Assembly: GCF_009754905.2 (NCBI RefSeq)
Contig: NZ_CP066775.1
Location: 310,001-374,000, forward strand
Direction: 5' to 3'
Length of the DNA: 64,000 nt
From: Mucilaginibacter ginkgonis
Lineage (GTDB): Bacteria; Bacteroidota; Bacteroidia; Sphingobacteriales; Sphingobacteriaceae
Shown: piece after piece, positions 8,829 through 17,100 of the stretch
Position numbering within the stretch: position 1 is the stretch's first letter
Layout of the letters: the number at the start of each line of letters is the position of its first letter
The notes under the pieces: model-generated
What the model saw: only the letters and a program-made list of their open reading frames with translations
Database searches by the model: none
What the model was told of the DNA's origin: nothing
Position numbers and translations under genes: made by a program

Positions 8829-9352
8829 TTACGCTGTAACATAAACATTTTTCCCATTTGCACTTGTTACGATGTATGATGGATATTGACTGATATCATT
8901 AGGATAGCCTTGTTTTGTTCTAAAAATATTAGTTTCAGAGTTGTAATCCAATGCAGAAAATTCGCTACCCTGAAGCGCAACCAAAAAAGCTGCATTTTTT
9001 GAAGGATTTAATGACATACTTACCGCCCCTCTCATCCCTGTTGCAAACGGTTGCCCTTGAACCGGTGTCAAAGTTAGACTTGGGTTGTCAGATACAAATG
9101 ATGATATTGTATTATTTTGATTGAGTACTGTTACAAACGAAGGCTTTCCTGCAACACACACACACGGCTTGCGCTTAAAAGTCCTGGTTGATTGTTGTAC
9201 CAGACAGCTAATGCAACATAGTAAAGTTTCCCGTTTGGAACGCTAATAGACGCGTTAATAGAAATATTGGGTTCTGAACCTGTTCCATGAACGACAAACG
9301 TTTTAGCACTCCTTGTTGCGTGCAGCCAGTCAGTTCCTGAAAAGTGATATTT
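8829..9352 (-). pseudogene. Fragment of a secreted-type protein, broken at a GT dinucleotide repeat
   Basis: Two overlapping frames on the minus strand join into about 175 residues if one GT unit is removed from the six-unit GT tract at 9154-9165. Upstream of the tract the frame reads TFVVHGTGSEPNISIN and KLYYVALAVWYNN; downstream it reads GKPSFVTVLNQNN, MRGAVSMSLNPSKNAAFLVA and TSANGKNVYVTA. The latter phrases resemble blades of YncE/lactonase-like propellers. There is no start codon with a signal peptide, so this is a remnant. The family assignment is tentative. Confidence 0.5.
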
Positions 9353-9527
9353 TCACTGTGCAACTGGGCATTTACAACTTTGTTATGGAAAAGTCATTGA
9401 ATAACGATCTTTCATTGGCGTGTCCGTAAAAAAGTAATGGTTAACTCTCCGCCCAAACATTCTTGATAAAAAGTCATGGCTTGAAAGCAATTATCGTCAA
9501 AGAGCAAAAAGAGTAAGAGTAAACCAT
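9337..9527 (-). pseudogene. Remnant of a VOC (glyoxalase/PhnB-like) protein
   Basis: On the minus strand the phrase FDDNCFQAMTFYQECLGGEL is the typical first motif of PhnB-like VOC proteins, and VNAQLHSENITFQ matches the following conserved strand (usually HA-L-----LM). These pieces lie in different frames separated by stops and frameshifts. An ATG at 9527 (MVYSY) may be the old start. Further upstream, 9528-9689 holds another short open frame (MVTPPESTNVMSM) that I cannot identify. The whole 8.8-9.7 kb stretch is gene debris. Confidence 0.55.
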
Positions 9528-9762
9528 TTCGAAGCGTTTAAAGTCGAAATCAGGAACTTTTTTGAAACAGTTTCTCAACTGTTGGATTAAGAACATAATT
9601 CCCATTTGGACATCAATTGAAGCTATTGCTGTATAACCGGAATTAAGTGCCATTGACATAACGTTTGTAGATTCGGGAGGTGTTACCATTTAATCTTAGG
9701 CTGGTATTACAAACTGTTTAGGATAAAATTTTACATTGCACACTTTGACAATCCGATTGTCA

Positions 9763-9820
9763 ATTGTGATAAGGTTTAGGTAAAGTCCCCAAACAGCGAG
9801 TGTGAGGGGACTTTAATTTT
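9763..9820 (+). repeat. Stem-loop repeat element, copy 1
   Basis: A 58-base element with the leader attgtgataaggtttaggt, then aaagtcccc, a 15-base loop containing cagcgagtgt, ggggacttt and aatttt. The stem is nine pairs. A second copy on the same strand at 43063-43118 keeps the leader and loop, but its stem lacks one T-A pair on both sides (aaagcccc / ggggcttt), so pairing is preserved. It could be an RNA element or an intrinsic terminator with a conserved leader. Confidence 0.7.
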
Positions 9821-9852
9821 TGACAAAAGATACCATGTACATAGGTTACTGA

Positions 9853-11319
9853 TCACTCATTTTTAAGGTCCTGAACAAGGCGCAGCATTACCGTTTCTGA
9901 AACAAGCGCCAACCTTTTTACTATTTTTAAACCCGCTCTAATACCGCCTTCATCAGGGTTATACTCTTCAAAGTAGGAAGCTTTTTGACCGGCGTCTTTG
10001 ATAAATGTGTAAAGCTGGACTCCTTCTTCGGTATCAAGTTTGAAAGCAGCTCTAATCTCATTTGTGAGAAGTAATGTTAATTTAAGGAGCCTCGACAAGT
10101 TGTGGGCTTGTACCCTATAACCAATCACAGATTCAATTATAGCTTTTAAGTAATTACGTGTTGCCTGGTTGAGCATAAAGCATGCGAGTATCAGGTCTGC
10201 CTTTTTAAGCTCGTTTCTGTTTTTTAATAAGTTTTCAGCAGCAGCAATGAACAAATCACCCTGGCTTCCCCATCTTGCCCATTTGTTTTCTGCACGGTCG
10301 ATAAGTGTCGCGTTATTGATCTGCTGCGGGGCAGGTAAAACGATATTTCGATCTCGCTGATATAGCACTTCTCCTTTTCCAACTAACTTGGTCCAAAATC
10401 TTGCGCCGGATTCAAGGCCTTTTACCACAGTATCGTACTGGTGAACGATGGCGAATACCTCGGCTAAGTGCTTACAATGGTCTTCGATCTTATTTCCGAG
10501 CTCGCCGTCATCGGATGTGTCTTTGATGTTTCGGATCAAAACCAGGTAAAATATCTCAGGATTATCATTCTTACCCGGGTAGAAGATCATGTCGATCATG
10601 GGAAAGCGCTCCGTGATAAAATTGACCAGCTTGTCCAGTAAAGATTTATCCTTTTCATTGACTGCAGGAAACAATTCTTTCAGCACCAGCCGCCTGGCAA
10701 TTTTCTTGACTTTTGCAACGCTGCCATAATTATCCTTAAGATAAGGCTCATCGCTTTCCCTTTGATAGATGAGCCAGGTTACATCATAAAGCAGTTTTAA
10801 GTTGTCATATACTCCAATGATCTCCGCAGTTTCTGTAACCTCGTCAGTTGGCTTGGTGTGTAAAGCATCTGATAACCACATATTCAAGCTGTCCCTGAAA
10901 GATTGTGGCTTGATTTGCCTGAAAACTTTCTTTAACGCCAGGTAAGGATTGACTAAGTACTTTCCCCGCAAGTTTTTCGGAAAATACGTCCAGTCTTTTT
11001 TTTCCTGCTTAATTTGGTTTTTATCTACTTTCTTAATATCTGAACTGATGTCATTGTAGGAAAGCATTAATAAATAAGCCGCTTCCATCATTTTGATATT
11101 GAGTTCATGCTCGTATAGCAGTTCGCCCGGGCCATATTTTCTTCCCTTGAAGCAATCTTTGTTGATCACGTAATACCGCCACTCTTTTAAATATGCTTTG
11201 TGACCCTTAATGCTGTCAGCAGTAAAGAAGTCATAGAGTGGCTTTAATGGATTTTGAATTTCATTAAAAGACAGGAATTTAGGGTAGTGGTCAAATGGTG
11301 TATACCTGGTGTTGTACAT
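9853..11319 (-). CDS. HEPN-domain protein with nucleotidyltransferase-like middle region
   Basis: A 488-residue soluble protein. The C-terminal part (about 365-480) resembles the HEPN domain of Bacteroidota proteins, with LACFMLNQATRNYLKAI, then YRVQAHNLSRLLKL, a pattern that follows MNT-HEPN-like families. The middle (about 235-345; FYPGKNDNPEIFYLVLI, ARFWTKLVGKGEVLYQRD) looks like a diverged nucleotidyltransferase fold. The N-terminal 220 residues are unrecognised. The classical HEPN RNase motif R-x4-6-H is not clear (I see RVQAH). It is divergent from the XRE gene at 11507, which suggests regulation by it. A role in stress or defence is inference. Confidence 0.6.
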   Translation of the reverse strand: MYNTRYTPFDHYPKFLSFNEIQNPLKPLYDFFTADSIKGHKAYLKEWRYYVINKDCFKGRKYGPGELLYEHELNIKMMEAAYLLMLSYNDISSDIKKVDKNQIKQEKKDWTYFPKNLRGKYLVNPYLALKKVFRQIKPQSFRDSLNMWLSDALHTKPTDEVTETAEIIGVYDNLKLLYDVTWLIYQRESDEPYLKDNYGSVAKVKKIARRLVLKELFPAVNEKDKSLLDKLVNFITERFPMIDMIFYPGKNDNPEIFYLVLIRNIKDTSDDGELGNKIEDHCKHLAEVFAIVHQYDTVVKGLESGARFWTKLVGKGEVLYQRDRNIVLPAPQQINNATLIDRAENKWARWGSQGDLFIAAAENLLKNRNELKKADLILACFMLNQATRNYLKAIIESVIGYRVQAHNLSRLLKLTLLLTNEIRAAFKLDTEEGVQLYTFIKDAGQKASYFEEYNPDEGGIRAGLKIVKRLALVSETVMLRLVQDLKNE

Positions 11320-11479
11320 ATGAAAAGCGGCTTAGCCAATCTGCATTGACTGGCAATTCAAATGACCGTAACGCGCCTGTTCTACGAAACTTTTTAACTT
11401 TCTATCTTAGAAGTAACGTGGTATTATTTATCTTGCATCAGCCCCGAAAAACACGTTAATTAGCGTTACAGAAAATTAT

Positions 11480-11487
11480 TACATTTG
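11480..11487 (+). promoter_or_regulatory. -7 box of the XRE regulator gene
   Basis: TACATTTG matches the Bacteroidetes -7 consensus TAnnTTTG and lies 19 bases before the start codon at 11507. A -33 TTTG is not evident. Confidence 0.45.
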
Positions 11488-11506
11488 ACTAAACCTTAAA
11501 TAACTC

Positions 11507-11926
11507 ATGGACGCTACAGCTGAAAGATCAAACTATATCCACCAAGGCAGAAACGTTAAACGCTTCCGCGAAATGCTTGGCTTGAAACAGGAAGCATTGG
11601 CGTTGGAATTGGGAGAAGATTGGAATCAGAAAAAGGTTTCATTACTAGAAAGCAAAGACGTCATCGAAGCTGACATCTTAACTCAAGTTGCTCAAGCACT
11701 AAAAGTACCCGAGGAAGCAATTAAGAATTTTGACGAAGAAACAGCTATACATAACATTCAGAATAATTATGATAGCTCCGTTATAAATGGTGGACCGACA
11801 ATTAATTATCATCCAGTGTTTAATCCCATCGATAAATGGTTAGAAGTTCTTGAAGAGAACAAGAAGCTTTATGAACGGCTATTGGAAAGTGAGCGCGAGA
11901 AGGTTGAGATGTTGAAATCTAAATAA
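11507..11926 (+). CDS. XRE-family helix-turn-helix regulator
   Basis: A 139-residue protein with an N-terminal lambda-repressor-like HTH (about residues 14-70; GRNVKRFREMLGLKQEALAL, then WNQKKVSLLES) and a C-terminal region with NPIDKWLEVLEENKKLYERLL that probably forms an oligomerising coiled coil. This layout, including the phrase AIKNFDEE, is common among Sphingobacteriaceae XRE regulators. It is divergent from the HEPN gene with a 187-base gap. Its last codons overlap the end of the IS110 transposase by 8 bases, so the element was probably inserted at its 3' end and the last residues may come from the element. Confidence 0.8.
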   Translation: MDATAERSNYIHQGRNVKRFREMLGLKQEALALELGEDWNQKKVSLLESKDVIEADILTQVAQALKVPEEAIKNFDEETAIHNIQNNYDSSVINGGPTINYHPVFNPIDKWLEVLEENKKLYERLLESEREKVEMLKSK

Positions 11927-12971
11927 CATTATTAGTACTACTTCTCACCAGCGATCGAATGCCACTTGAGATAGACTGATGAGAATTTGAGTACAGACGG
12001 TCATTTGTAACACATGCAAAAATTCGAAGCACAATCTTATTACGGACGGCGTTAAAAACTGCTAACTTGTTTTTACCCTCAGCAACTTTCCGCTTGTAAT
12101 AAACATTAAGTTCTGAATTCTTAGTGCGAACAGCAGCAAGCGCGCATAAGTGAAGGAGAGATTTCATTTTATGGTTAGCCATCTTAGATACTCTGGCTTT
12201 CCCATTGACTATTCCGGAACTTTTTAAAAACGGCACTACCCCTGCGTAACAAGCGAATTTTTTCCCGTTTGCAATTGTTTTGAATTCATTCGTTGTGATG
12301 ATAATTTGCGATGCTGTAGTGACACCGACACCCGGTACAGAAGTGATTATATTTATAAGATGGTTAAGTTTACTATCACCTACGATCAAAATACTTATCT
12401 CTTCATTTATTTTTTTTACTTCCTTTGAAACAGCTTCAATACTAGAATGACATAGCGCTTTGAGTTGTTTTGCGCTAGTCGTATTACTAAATCGTGTTCC
12501 TTCGGCAATTGGTGTTGTTAATGCTTTTTGTATTGTTATCAGCCTAGTTCTAAGAGTTGAGAGCGCACTTAATTGGTCAATTATTGGTCGTTTAGGTTCC
12601 CAAAATTTAAGATGCTCGCGATTACGGTATAGGTATTGTGCGATACGCAATGCATCAACTATATCGTTCTTGCCACGGATATTTCCAAGTGAACTGCGTA
12701 TTTGGGAAGCGTTTTCAATTACGAATTGTGCTCGCTTTTTTAATAAAAAATCTACAAGATAATTTCCGTAAAACCCTGTGTGTTCAAAACCAAATACCAT
12801 TTTAGAAAATGGTTGACCACAGAGCTTTTTTATCCGAGGAATTGCGTCTTTAATATCCTGTTTAGTATTTGCGATAACCTCATGTTTTAAAAGAGCATAA
12901 TCCTTTAATATAACGAGATCAAGCTTATTTTTTGAAATATCTATACCAATGAAATATTTTAAATTTTTCAT
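11919..12971 (-). CDS. IS110-family transposase (DEDD/serine recombinase type)
   Basis: A 350-residue recombinase that moves its element through a RuvC-like DEDD domain and a C-terminal serine. The N-terminal domain shows YFIGIDISKNKLDLV (first Asp), FGFEHTGFYGNYL (Glu) and GKNDIVDALRIA (paired Asp). The C-terminal Transposase_20 domain shows the HhH-like VPGVGVTTASQII and the serine-containing phrase AGVVPFLKSSG. Length and motif order are complete, so it appears intact. The transposase lies on the minus strand with about 200 bases of non-coding DNA upstream, typical of the IS110 group. Confidence 0.92.
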   Translation of the reverse strand: MKNLKYFIGIDISKNKLDLVILKDYALLKHEVIANTKQDIKDAIPRIKKLCGQPFSKMVFGFEHTGFYGNYLVDFLLKKRAQFVIENASQIRSSLGNIRGKNDIVDALRIAQYLYRNREHLKFWEPKRPIIDQLSALSTLRTRLITIQKALTTPIAEGTRFSNTTSAKQLKALCHSSIEAVSKEVKKINEEISILIVGDSKLNHLINIITSVPGVGVTTASQIIITTNEFKTIANGKKFACYAGVVPFLKSSGIVNGKARVSKMANHKMKSLLHLCALAAVRTKNSELNVYYKRKVAEGKNKLAVFNAVRNKIVLRIFACVTNDRLYSNSHQSISSGIRSLVRSSTNNVI

Positions 12972-12974
12972 TTG

Positions 12975-13150
12975 AAAGTAATGGCAGGTTTTCAGACAAA
13001 ATATAGGTCATTAACCTTTGCATTCATTTAAATCGCCTGCCACTGCCGCAAGTCACATATTAAATTTGCTCGTTCGATAGGCCGTGAACCTGGACTGTGA
13101 TATAATTCTAGTAAATGACAACGGCTTATTACCAAACTACTAATATTGGA
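12975..13150 (-). ncRNA. Candidate bridge (seek) RNA of the IS110 element
   Basis: IS110-group elements are known to encode a structured bridge RNA in the non-coding end upstream of the transposase. This stretch has no reading frame and contains the complementary segments ggcagg (12983-12988) and cctgcc (13036-13041), which could close a stem-loop. The call rests on position; I could not identify the target-binding and donor-binding loops. Confidence 0.35.
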
Positions 13151-13193
13151 AATTGTTCGGCGGAATTGATTCGGCATCTCAATCTGCAATGTT

Positions 13194-13234
13194 AAAAGAG
13201 GAGCAGGTCGTTTAACGACCTGTTCCTCTTTTTT
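13194..13234 (-). terminator. Bidirectional terminator at the end of the tra operon
   Basis: A very long stem (aagaggagcaggtcgt against acgacctgttcctctt, one wobble or mismatch) with T tracts on both strands. It lies 3 bases beyond the last gene of the transfer operon and so ends minus-strand transcription, while also shielding the operon from plus-strand read-through. Confidence 0.85.
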
Positions 13235-13237
13235 AGT

Positions 13238-14008
13238 TTAAACATGAATTTTGCTCTTACGCGACTGCTTTTTTGCCGGAGCATCCTCCTTTTGCTGCTC
13301 GCGTTGCTTTAAATTGTTCACCGGTTTTTGCTCCGTGTGTAACAATTCCTCCCGTTTTATTCTTTTCATCTGATGGTCGTAAAGATCAACAGTTTTGAAC
13401 TGGGGATTTGCGGCGATAAAGTATTTTTTTTCTCCGTTATCGCCGGCAATAGTGACTTGCTGCGCATTACCTTTTTTAAGGGAATACATCAGCTCTTCCT
13501 TTGCCTTTGATTTATCAAGCTCTTTGATGCCTTTGCCGGAAATGACCTTTTCCAAATCAAATCCATATGCGTCATGGTAATGTTTGATTTTTTTGTTGCC
13601 ATTTTCTGTAAGATTTTTATCGTCCAGCACCAGCCAGGCGTGATACTTCTGACCTTCCAGATTATGTAATTGTTTATACACAGCGCGGCCGTCCATTAAA
13701 TTAAAAGCCTCTTTAGCCGTAATACCGCTACCCTTATTTATATAAAAGGTTTGCTCGATATTTTTGGCCGCATCACCCTTGTTATTGATAACTGCATCGT
13801 ACTTATTAAAAAAATACATGTCCTGATTGTCACCCGCTTTGAAGTGAAGTGTATAATCAACCGTTTTATGGTTAAATTCGTGCTGCAGGTCAAGCGTAAA
13901 TTCCGGTGTTTTAGCGGCAATTTTCTTGTCCAGTTCTGCCTTAAGCTTGTCCCCAAACCCAAGGTTTAGCAAGCTCTTTTTCAAAAATTCAGAATTTTGA
14001 GAATTCAT
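13238..14008 (-). CDS. DUF3945-type protein of the conjugative element
   Basis: A 256-residue protein with the pattern of DUF3945 domains, which accompany topoisomerase/primase-like genes of Bacteroidetes mobile elements: ITAKEAFNLMDGRAVYKQL, then YHAWLVLDD, HYHDAYGFDLEKVI and FIAANPQFKTVDLYD. The C-terminus is a basic lysine/arginine-rich tail ending in KKQSRKSKIHV. There is no signal peptide. It is the last gene before the strong terminator, 28 bases after traN. The molecular role is unknown. Confidence 0.7.
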   Translation of the reverse strand: MNSQNSEFLKKSLLNLGFGDKLKAELDKKIAAKTPEFTLDLQHEFNHKTVDYTLHFKAGDNQDMYFFNKYDAVINNKGDAAKNIEQTFYINKGSGITAKEAFNLMDGRAVYKQLHNLEGQKYHAWLVLDDKNLTENGNKKIKHYHDAYGFDLEKVISGKGIKELDKSKAKEELMYSLKKGNAQQVTIAGDNGEKKYFIAANPQFKTVDLYDHQMKRIKREELLHTEQKPVNNLKQREQQKEDAPAKKQSRKSKIHV

Positions 14009-14036
14009 AATTTAAAGATTAAATAAATAAAAAGCG

Positions 14037-14861
14037 TTAATTAAAGTGAGTAGCAGCAACAAGATTATTAAGCGACTGCTGTGGTCTTGGTTGTAATATT
14101 GTTAAATCGCTTAGATCATCCTGTTTGACCTGTAAATAGATATGGCGATTACCATTATGCTCATAAAGTTCAATGTTGAGCGCCTGGTTTTCTGAAAGTG
14201 AAAACCGTTTAAAGGCAAAAACCCGGGCAATTTCCTGTTTGTGTCCAACAACTGTTTTCCTGCTTAGCGACGTATAAGTTGGAATAATCTCTTCTTCATG
14301 AGTTGCCATTCTTTCTACTGTTTTGAGGTCACGGATATAGAATCTTGCGAAATCTAACTCGTACGGAAGTTTAGATTTGTTGCGAACATCAACTCGGAAA
14401 AACAATTTATTACTGGCAAGTGAGATTTTGCCTACCCAAGCTTTTACGCCACCAGTTTTTTGGTGATCTGCAATATTATTTCTTTTTCCTGATGAAAGAT
14501 CCCTAGCAATGGCGGCATAACCGCGCGCCGTCGGTATTGCTGCTGATAATTTATTGCCAATTTCGATTCGTTGTCCGGATCGGCCGTACGAATACGCTAC
14601 CGGTATTCTAAAAACCTGAGATGTGTTTACGTCCCGAATTTTTAATAAATATGGCTGAGGAATATTCTGGTTTGCTTTTAAAGTTATTAAGGCATTTTCC
14701 TTTTGAATGATTTGCAGATCCTTTGGAATTTTTCCTAAGACATTAACCGGACTGGCGAAGGAAAGTATGGTAATTCGATCTTTGCTAACATAGGCGGTGT
14801 ACTGCGCCATGGAAATTGTTCCCACAAACAGCAGATTAATAAGCATAACTAACTTTTTCAT
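14037..14861 (-). CDS. traN: Conjugative transposon protein TraN
   Basis: A 274-residue exported protein (signal peptide KKLVMLINLLFVGTISMAQ) of the TraN/DUF4138 family, thought to be the outer part of the Bacteroidetes type IV mating channel, similar in position to VirB9. Visible family features are an N-terminal beta domain (TILSFASPVNVLGK) and the later KLFFRVDVRNKSKLPYELDF with FYIRDLKTVERMA. It is 9 bases downstream of traM and clearly co-transcribed. Confidence 0.85.
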   Translation of the reverse strand: MKKLVMLINLLFVGTISMAQYTAYVSKDRITILSFASPVNVLGKIPKDLQIIQKENALITLKANQNIPQPYLLKIRDVNTSQVFRIPVAYSYGRSGQRIEIGNKLSAAIPTARGYAAIARDLSSGKRNNIADHQKTGGVKAWVGKISLASNKLFFRVDVRNKSKLPYELDFARFYIRDLKTVERMATHEEEIIPTYTSLSRKTVVGHKQEIARVFAFKRFSLSENQALNIELYEHNGNRHIYLQVKQDDLSDLTILQPRPQQSLNNLVAATHFN

Positions 14862-14870
14862 GATGATTTT

Positions 14871-16136
14871 TTAATTGTCGCGGTCGTTAGCGTCTTTAAG
14901 TAATACCTTGTATCCTGCTTTTATTTTGACCTTGATTTGTTTCACTTTATGATTGAATAGACCTTTTGCCGCTTCGACACCTGCGCTCGCGGCTTGAGTG
15001 CCCAAAGACTGATTCATTGACATCAGCTGCATAGAGCTTACTGCATTACCCATGCCGTCTTTTGCCGCATCCCGGCTGATGGACCCGGGGACGTACAGGC
15101 CCTGCATGCCGTCAAGATCATAGACTTCAAGCGCAACCGGCAGGATATTATTCAGATACCTGATACTGGAAATTTTAACTTCCAGGCGCTCATTGTTCAA
15201 TGCACAGGTGCCGTATACAAAACTTCCTTTTGGTATCATTTCGCCGTTGACATAAATACCATCCAGCAGGCGCAATTTGATGACCGCGCCGCTTACCAAA
15301 GTCTGGTCTTCGTGCACTACAGCCTGAACCGTATTTCCCCGCTCTTTGACAGCACCAGATTTGCTGTATCTTTTTATTTTGTTGTTAGGACTATATGAAG
15401 CATAACTGCCTTCAAAATTATTACCTGGTTCAAGATCATCGTCATCGTTTCGCGCAGCAACAATAGCATATACCCTCCCGTGATTTCGCATAGATTGATT
15501 TCGTAAGGTACTGTTAGCGCTACCCGGATTCTGAATCTCATTAATTTGTGCAAGCATGTCACTAAGCTGTTTCATTTCAGGATCATTTCCTGCCCCACCA
15601 TTATTAATCGCTCTCATCATTAAATTAAGCCGCTTAACATCAGCATTTGATGCCGAAGGCGAAGAGTAACCGCCACTGGCTGAAGTCGCAGCTTCCGGCT
15701 GGCTGATCTGTTGATTTATCGCTGCCAGTTTTGCCTGGATCTTTGCCTCATTCACATCCGCAGGGGATGGCGTGCCGGTAAGTTTTGCGCTTGAAATCTG
15801 ATCCGTACTGTCTGCGTGGCTTATGCCCATTGTTTTGATAAAGGCATCACTGACACCGTTATTGCCAGCGTTAGCGTCAGCCTTTTGGCTTTGATAAACA
15901 CCCATTTTGTCCTGGTCTTTTCGGTCCTTAAAATTTGCTTGTGGCAAACTGGTGTTTAACCCTTGATTTGGTTGTATACTATCATTAAATGATCGTTGTT
16001 TCCCGCCACCCAATGCCCAAAAGGCAAGGGTTAAGAAAGGCAGGACTAGTAGTGGAATCATCACCAGAAATTTTCGTTCTTTTAAAAATTCAGGCGTGTG
16101 GTGCGGTAACCTGCTGCTTTTTAATGCTGCTTCCAT
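14871..16136 (-). CDS. traM: Conjugative transposon protein TraM
   Basis: A 421-residue protein with one N-terminal transmembrane segment (FLVMIPLLVLPFLTLAFWALG, about residues 24-44), a long low-complexity periplasmic region and a C-terminal domain (about 255-421) with DQTLVSGAVIKLRLLDGIYV and PKGSFVYGTC. This VirB10-like arrangement is that of TraM, which links the inner-membrane and outer-membrane parts of the channel. It overlaps the upstream small gene by 16 bases. Confidence 0.88.
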   Translation of the reverse strand: MEAALKSSRLPHHTPEFLKERKFLVMIPLLVLPFLTLAFWALGGGKQRSFNDSIQPNQGLNTSLPQANFKDRKDQDKMGVYQSQKADANAGNNGVSDAFIKTMGISHADSTDQISSAKLTGTPSPADVNEAKIQAKLAAINQQISQPEAATSASGGYSSPSASNADVKRLNLMMRAINNGGAGNDPEMKQLSDMLAQINEIQNPGSANSTLRNQSMRNHGRVYAIVAARNDDDDLEPGNNFEGSYASYSPNNKIKRYSKSGAVKERGNTVQAVVHEDQTLVSGAVIKLRLLDGIYVNGEMIPKGSFVYGTCALNNERLEVKISSIRYLNNILPVALEVYDLDGMQGLYVPGSISRDAAKDGMGNAVSSMQLMSMNQSLGTQAASAGVEAAKGLFNHKVKQIKVKIKAGYKVLLKDANDRDN

Positions 16137-16510
16137 AATTGACTTTTTATAGTTAATGAATCTGTTAATTGTCGTTTATTTAATTTAGAGAAAGGGAAAT
16201 CCGAGGCCTGCCCAATGTGGGCAGTATTGTAGTACTGAGAAATTTTAGCAGTTGATAAAAATGGTCGCCATGTGTCAGCTGCGATAAAAATGGAAGTGGA
16301 CGTCCAGAAAAGTAGCAGGGCAATTTTTTTTTGACGCGTCGAGTAAGCGTTGAACCAATGGTTCAGAATACTGGCAATTTTCCATTGTACATTTAGAATG
16401 CACTTTGCGATTGATGCCGCGATCTTTTCAGCGTTATGAGGCATTTTAGTGTTCGTTCTCATAATAGCTATTTCTGAATTGTGGTGTCTTTGTTCGCTAA
16501 GGTCTCCCAA
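16121..16510 (-). CDS. traL: TraL-position small membrane protein
   Basis: A 129-residue protein with one transmembrane helix (KKIALLLFWTSTSIFIAA, about residues 61-78). TraL proteins (DUF3989) of CTnDOT-like elements are short and single-pass and sit between traK and traM, as here, but sequence similarity is not strong by eye. It overlaps traK by 43 bases and traM by 16 bases, so translation is probably coupled. Its true start may be the internal Met at residue 17 (MRTNTKMPHN). Confidence 0.55.
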   Translation of the reverse strand: MGDLSEQRHHNSEIAIMRTNTKMPHNAEKIAASIAKCILNVQWKIASILNHWFNAYSTRQKKIALLLFWTSTSIFIAADTWRPFLSTAKISQYYNTAHIGQASDFPFSKLNKRQLTDSLTIKSQLWKQH

Positions 16511-17082
16511 TGAAGGATCAGAAATCCGTGAGGGTTATTATCTGATCTGGATACATTTCTCAGATATCCTTGGGTAATCAGATTCCGGTTCACAGTCGAT
16601 GTTGACCGAATCAACTTTTCAGTTGCATAGCATTTGAAGTAATAGGGGTATTGATTGATGTCGAGGTATACACTATCCACATTCACTTGCTGACTGATGT
16701 TTCCGGATATCAGGTTATTGTAATAGCTCTTTTCCTTAAGATCATTGTATTGATTCTTAGCGCTTTCATCAGCCAGATATAAGGCCTTGCCAATGTTTGC
16801 ATCGATGACCTTTTCATCGGGGTCGAGGGTAAAGAAATAATGGTGGAACATACGGATATGGTCTCTTGCCTCGACCGGTATGTTGTCTTTTCTGTCCGCT
16901 GCAAAAGCTTCCAGAGCTTTTCCGTTAGCTAAGATGTAGATGTGATTTGAAGCAATATTCGCTGCCTGAAAACTTTTGTAAAGCGCAAAGCAGGAAATAA
17001 TCGTACAAGCAGCAATTAAGATATAACTGAATAGTTTAACATGACTAAATGCTGATTCGATATTCTTAAGTTGTGTGAACAT
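16468..17082 (-). CDS. traK: Conjugative transposon protein TraK
   Basis: A 204-residue inner-membrane protein of the VirB8-like TraK family. It begins MFTQLKNIESAFSHVK, a strongly conserved TraK start, followed by a transmembrane helix (LFSYILIAACTIISCFALYK) and a periplasmic domain with DHIRMFHHYFFTLDPDE and a final Ser/Thr-rich phrase LIRSTSTVNRNLITQG. It lies 18 bases downstream of traJ. Confidence 0.9.
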   Translation of the reverse strand: MFTQLKNIESAFSHVKLFSYILIAACTIISCFALYKSFQAANIASNHIYILANGKALEAFAADRKDNIPVEARDHIRMFHHYFFTLDPDEKVIDANIGKALYLADESAKNQYNDLKEKSYYNNLISGNISQQVNVDSVYLDINQYPYYFKCYATEKLIRSTSTVNRNLITQGYLRNVSRSDNNPHGFLILHWETLANKDTTIQK

Positions 17083-17100
17083 AACTTTAAAATTTAAAGG

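Larger units (their letters stand above)
11919..13150 (-). mobile_element. IS110-family insertion sequence
   Basis: The element consists of the transposase gene (11919-12971) and probably the non-coding DNA upstream of it (12972 to about 13150). IS110 elements have no or very short terminal inverted repeats, so the exact ends cannot be fixed by eye. The left end abuts the XRE gene, and the right end lies before the terminator at 13194, which marks the end of the tra operon. Confidence 0.6.
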
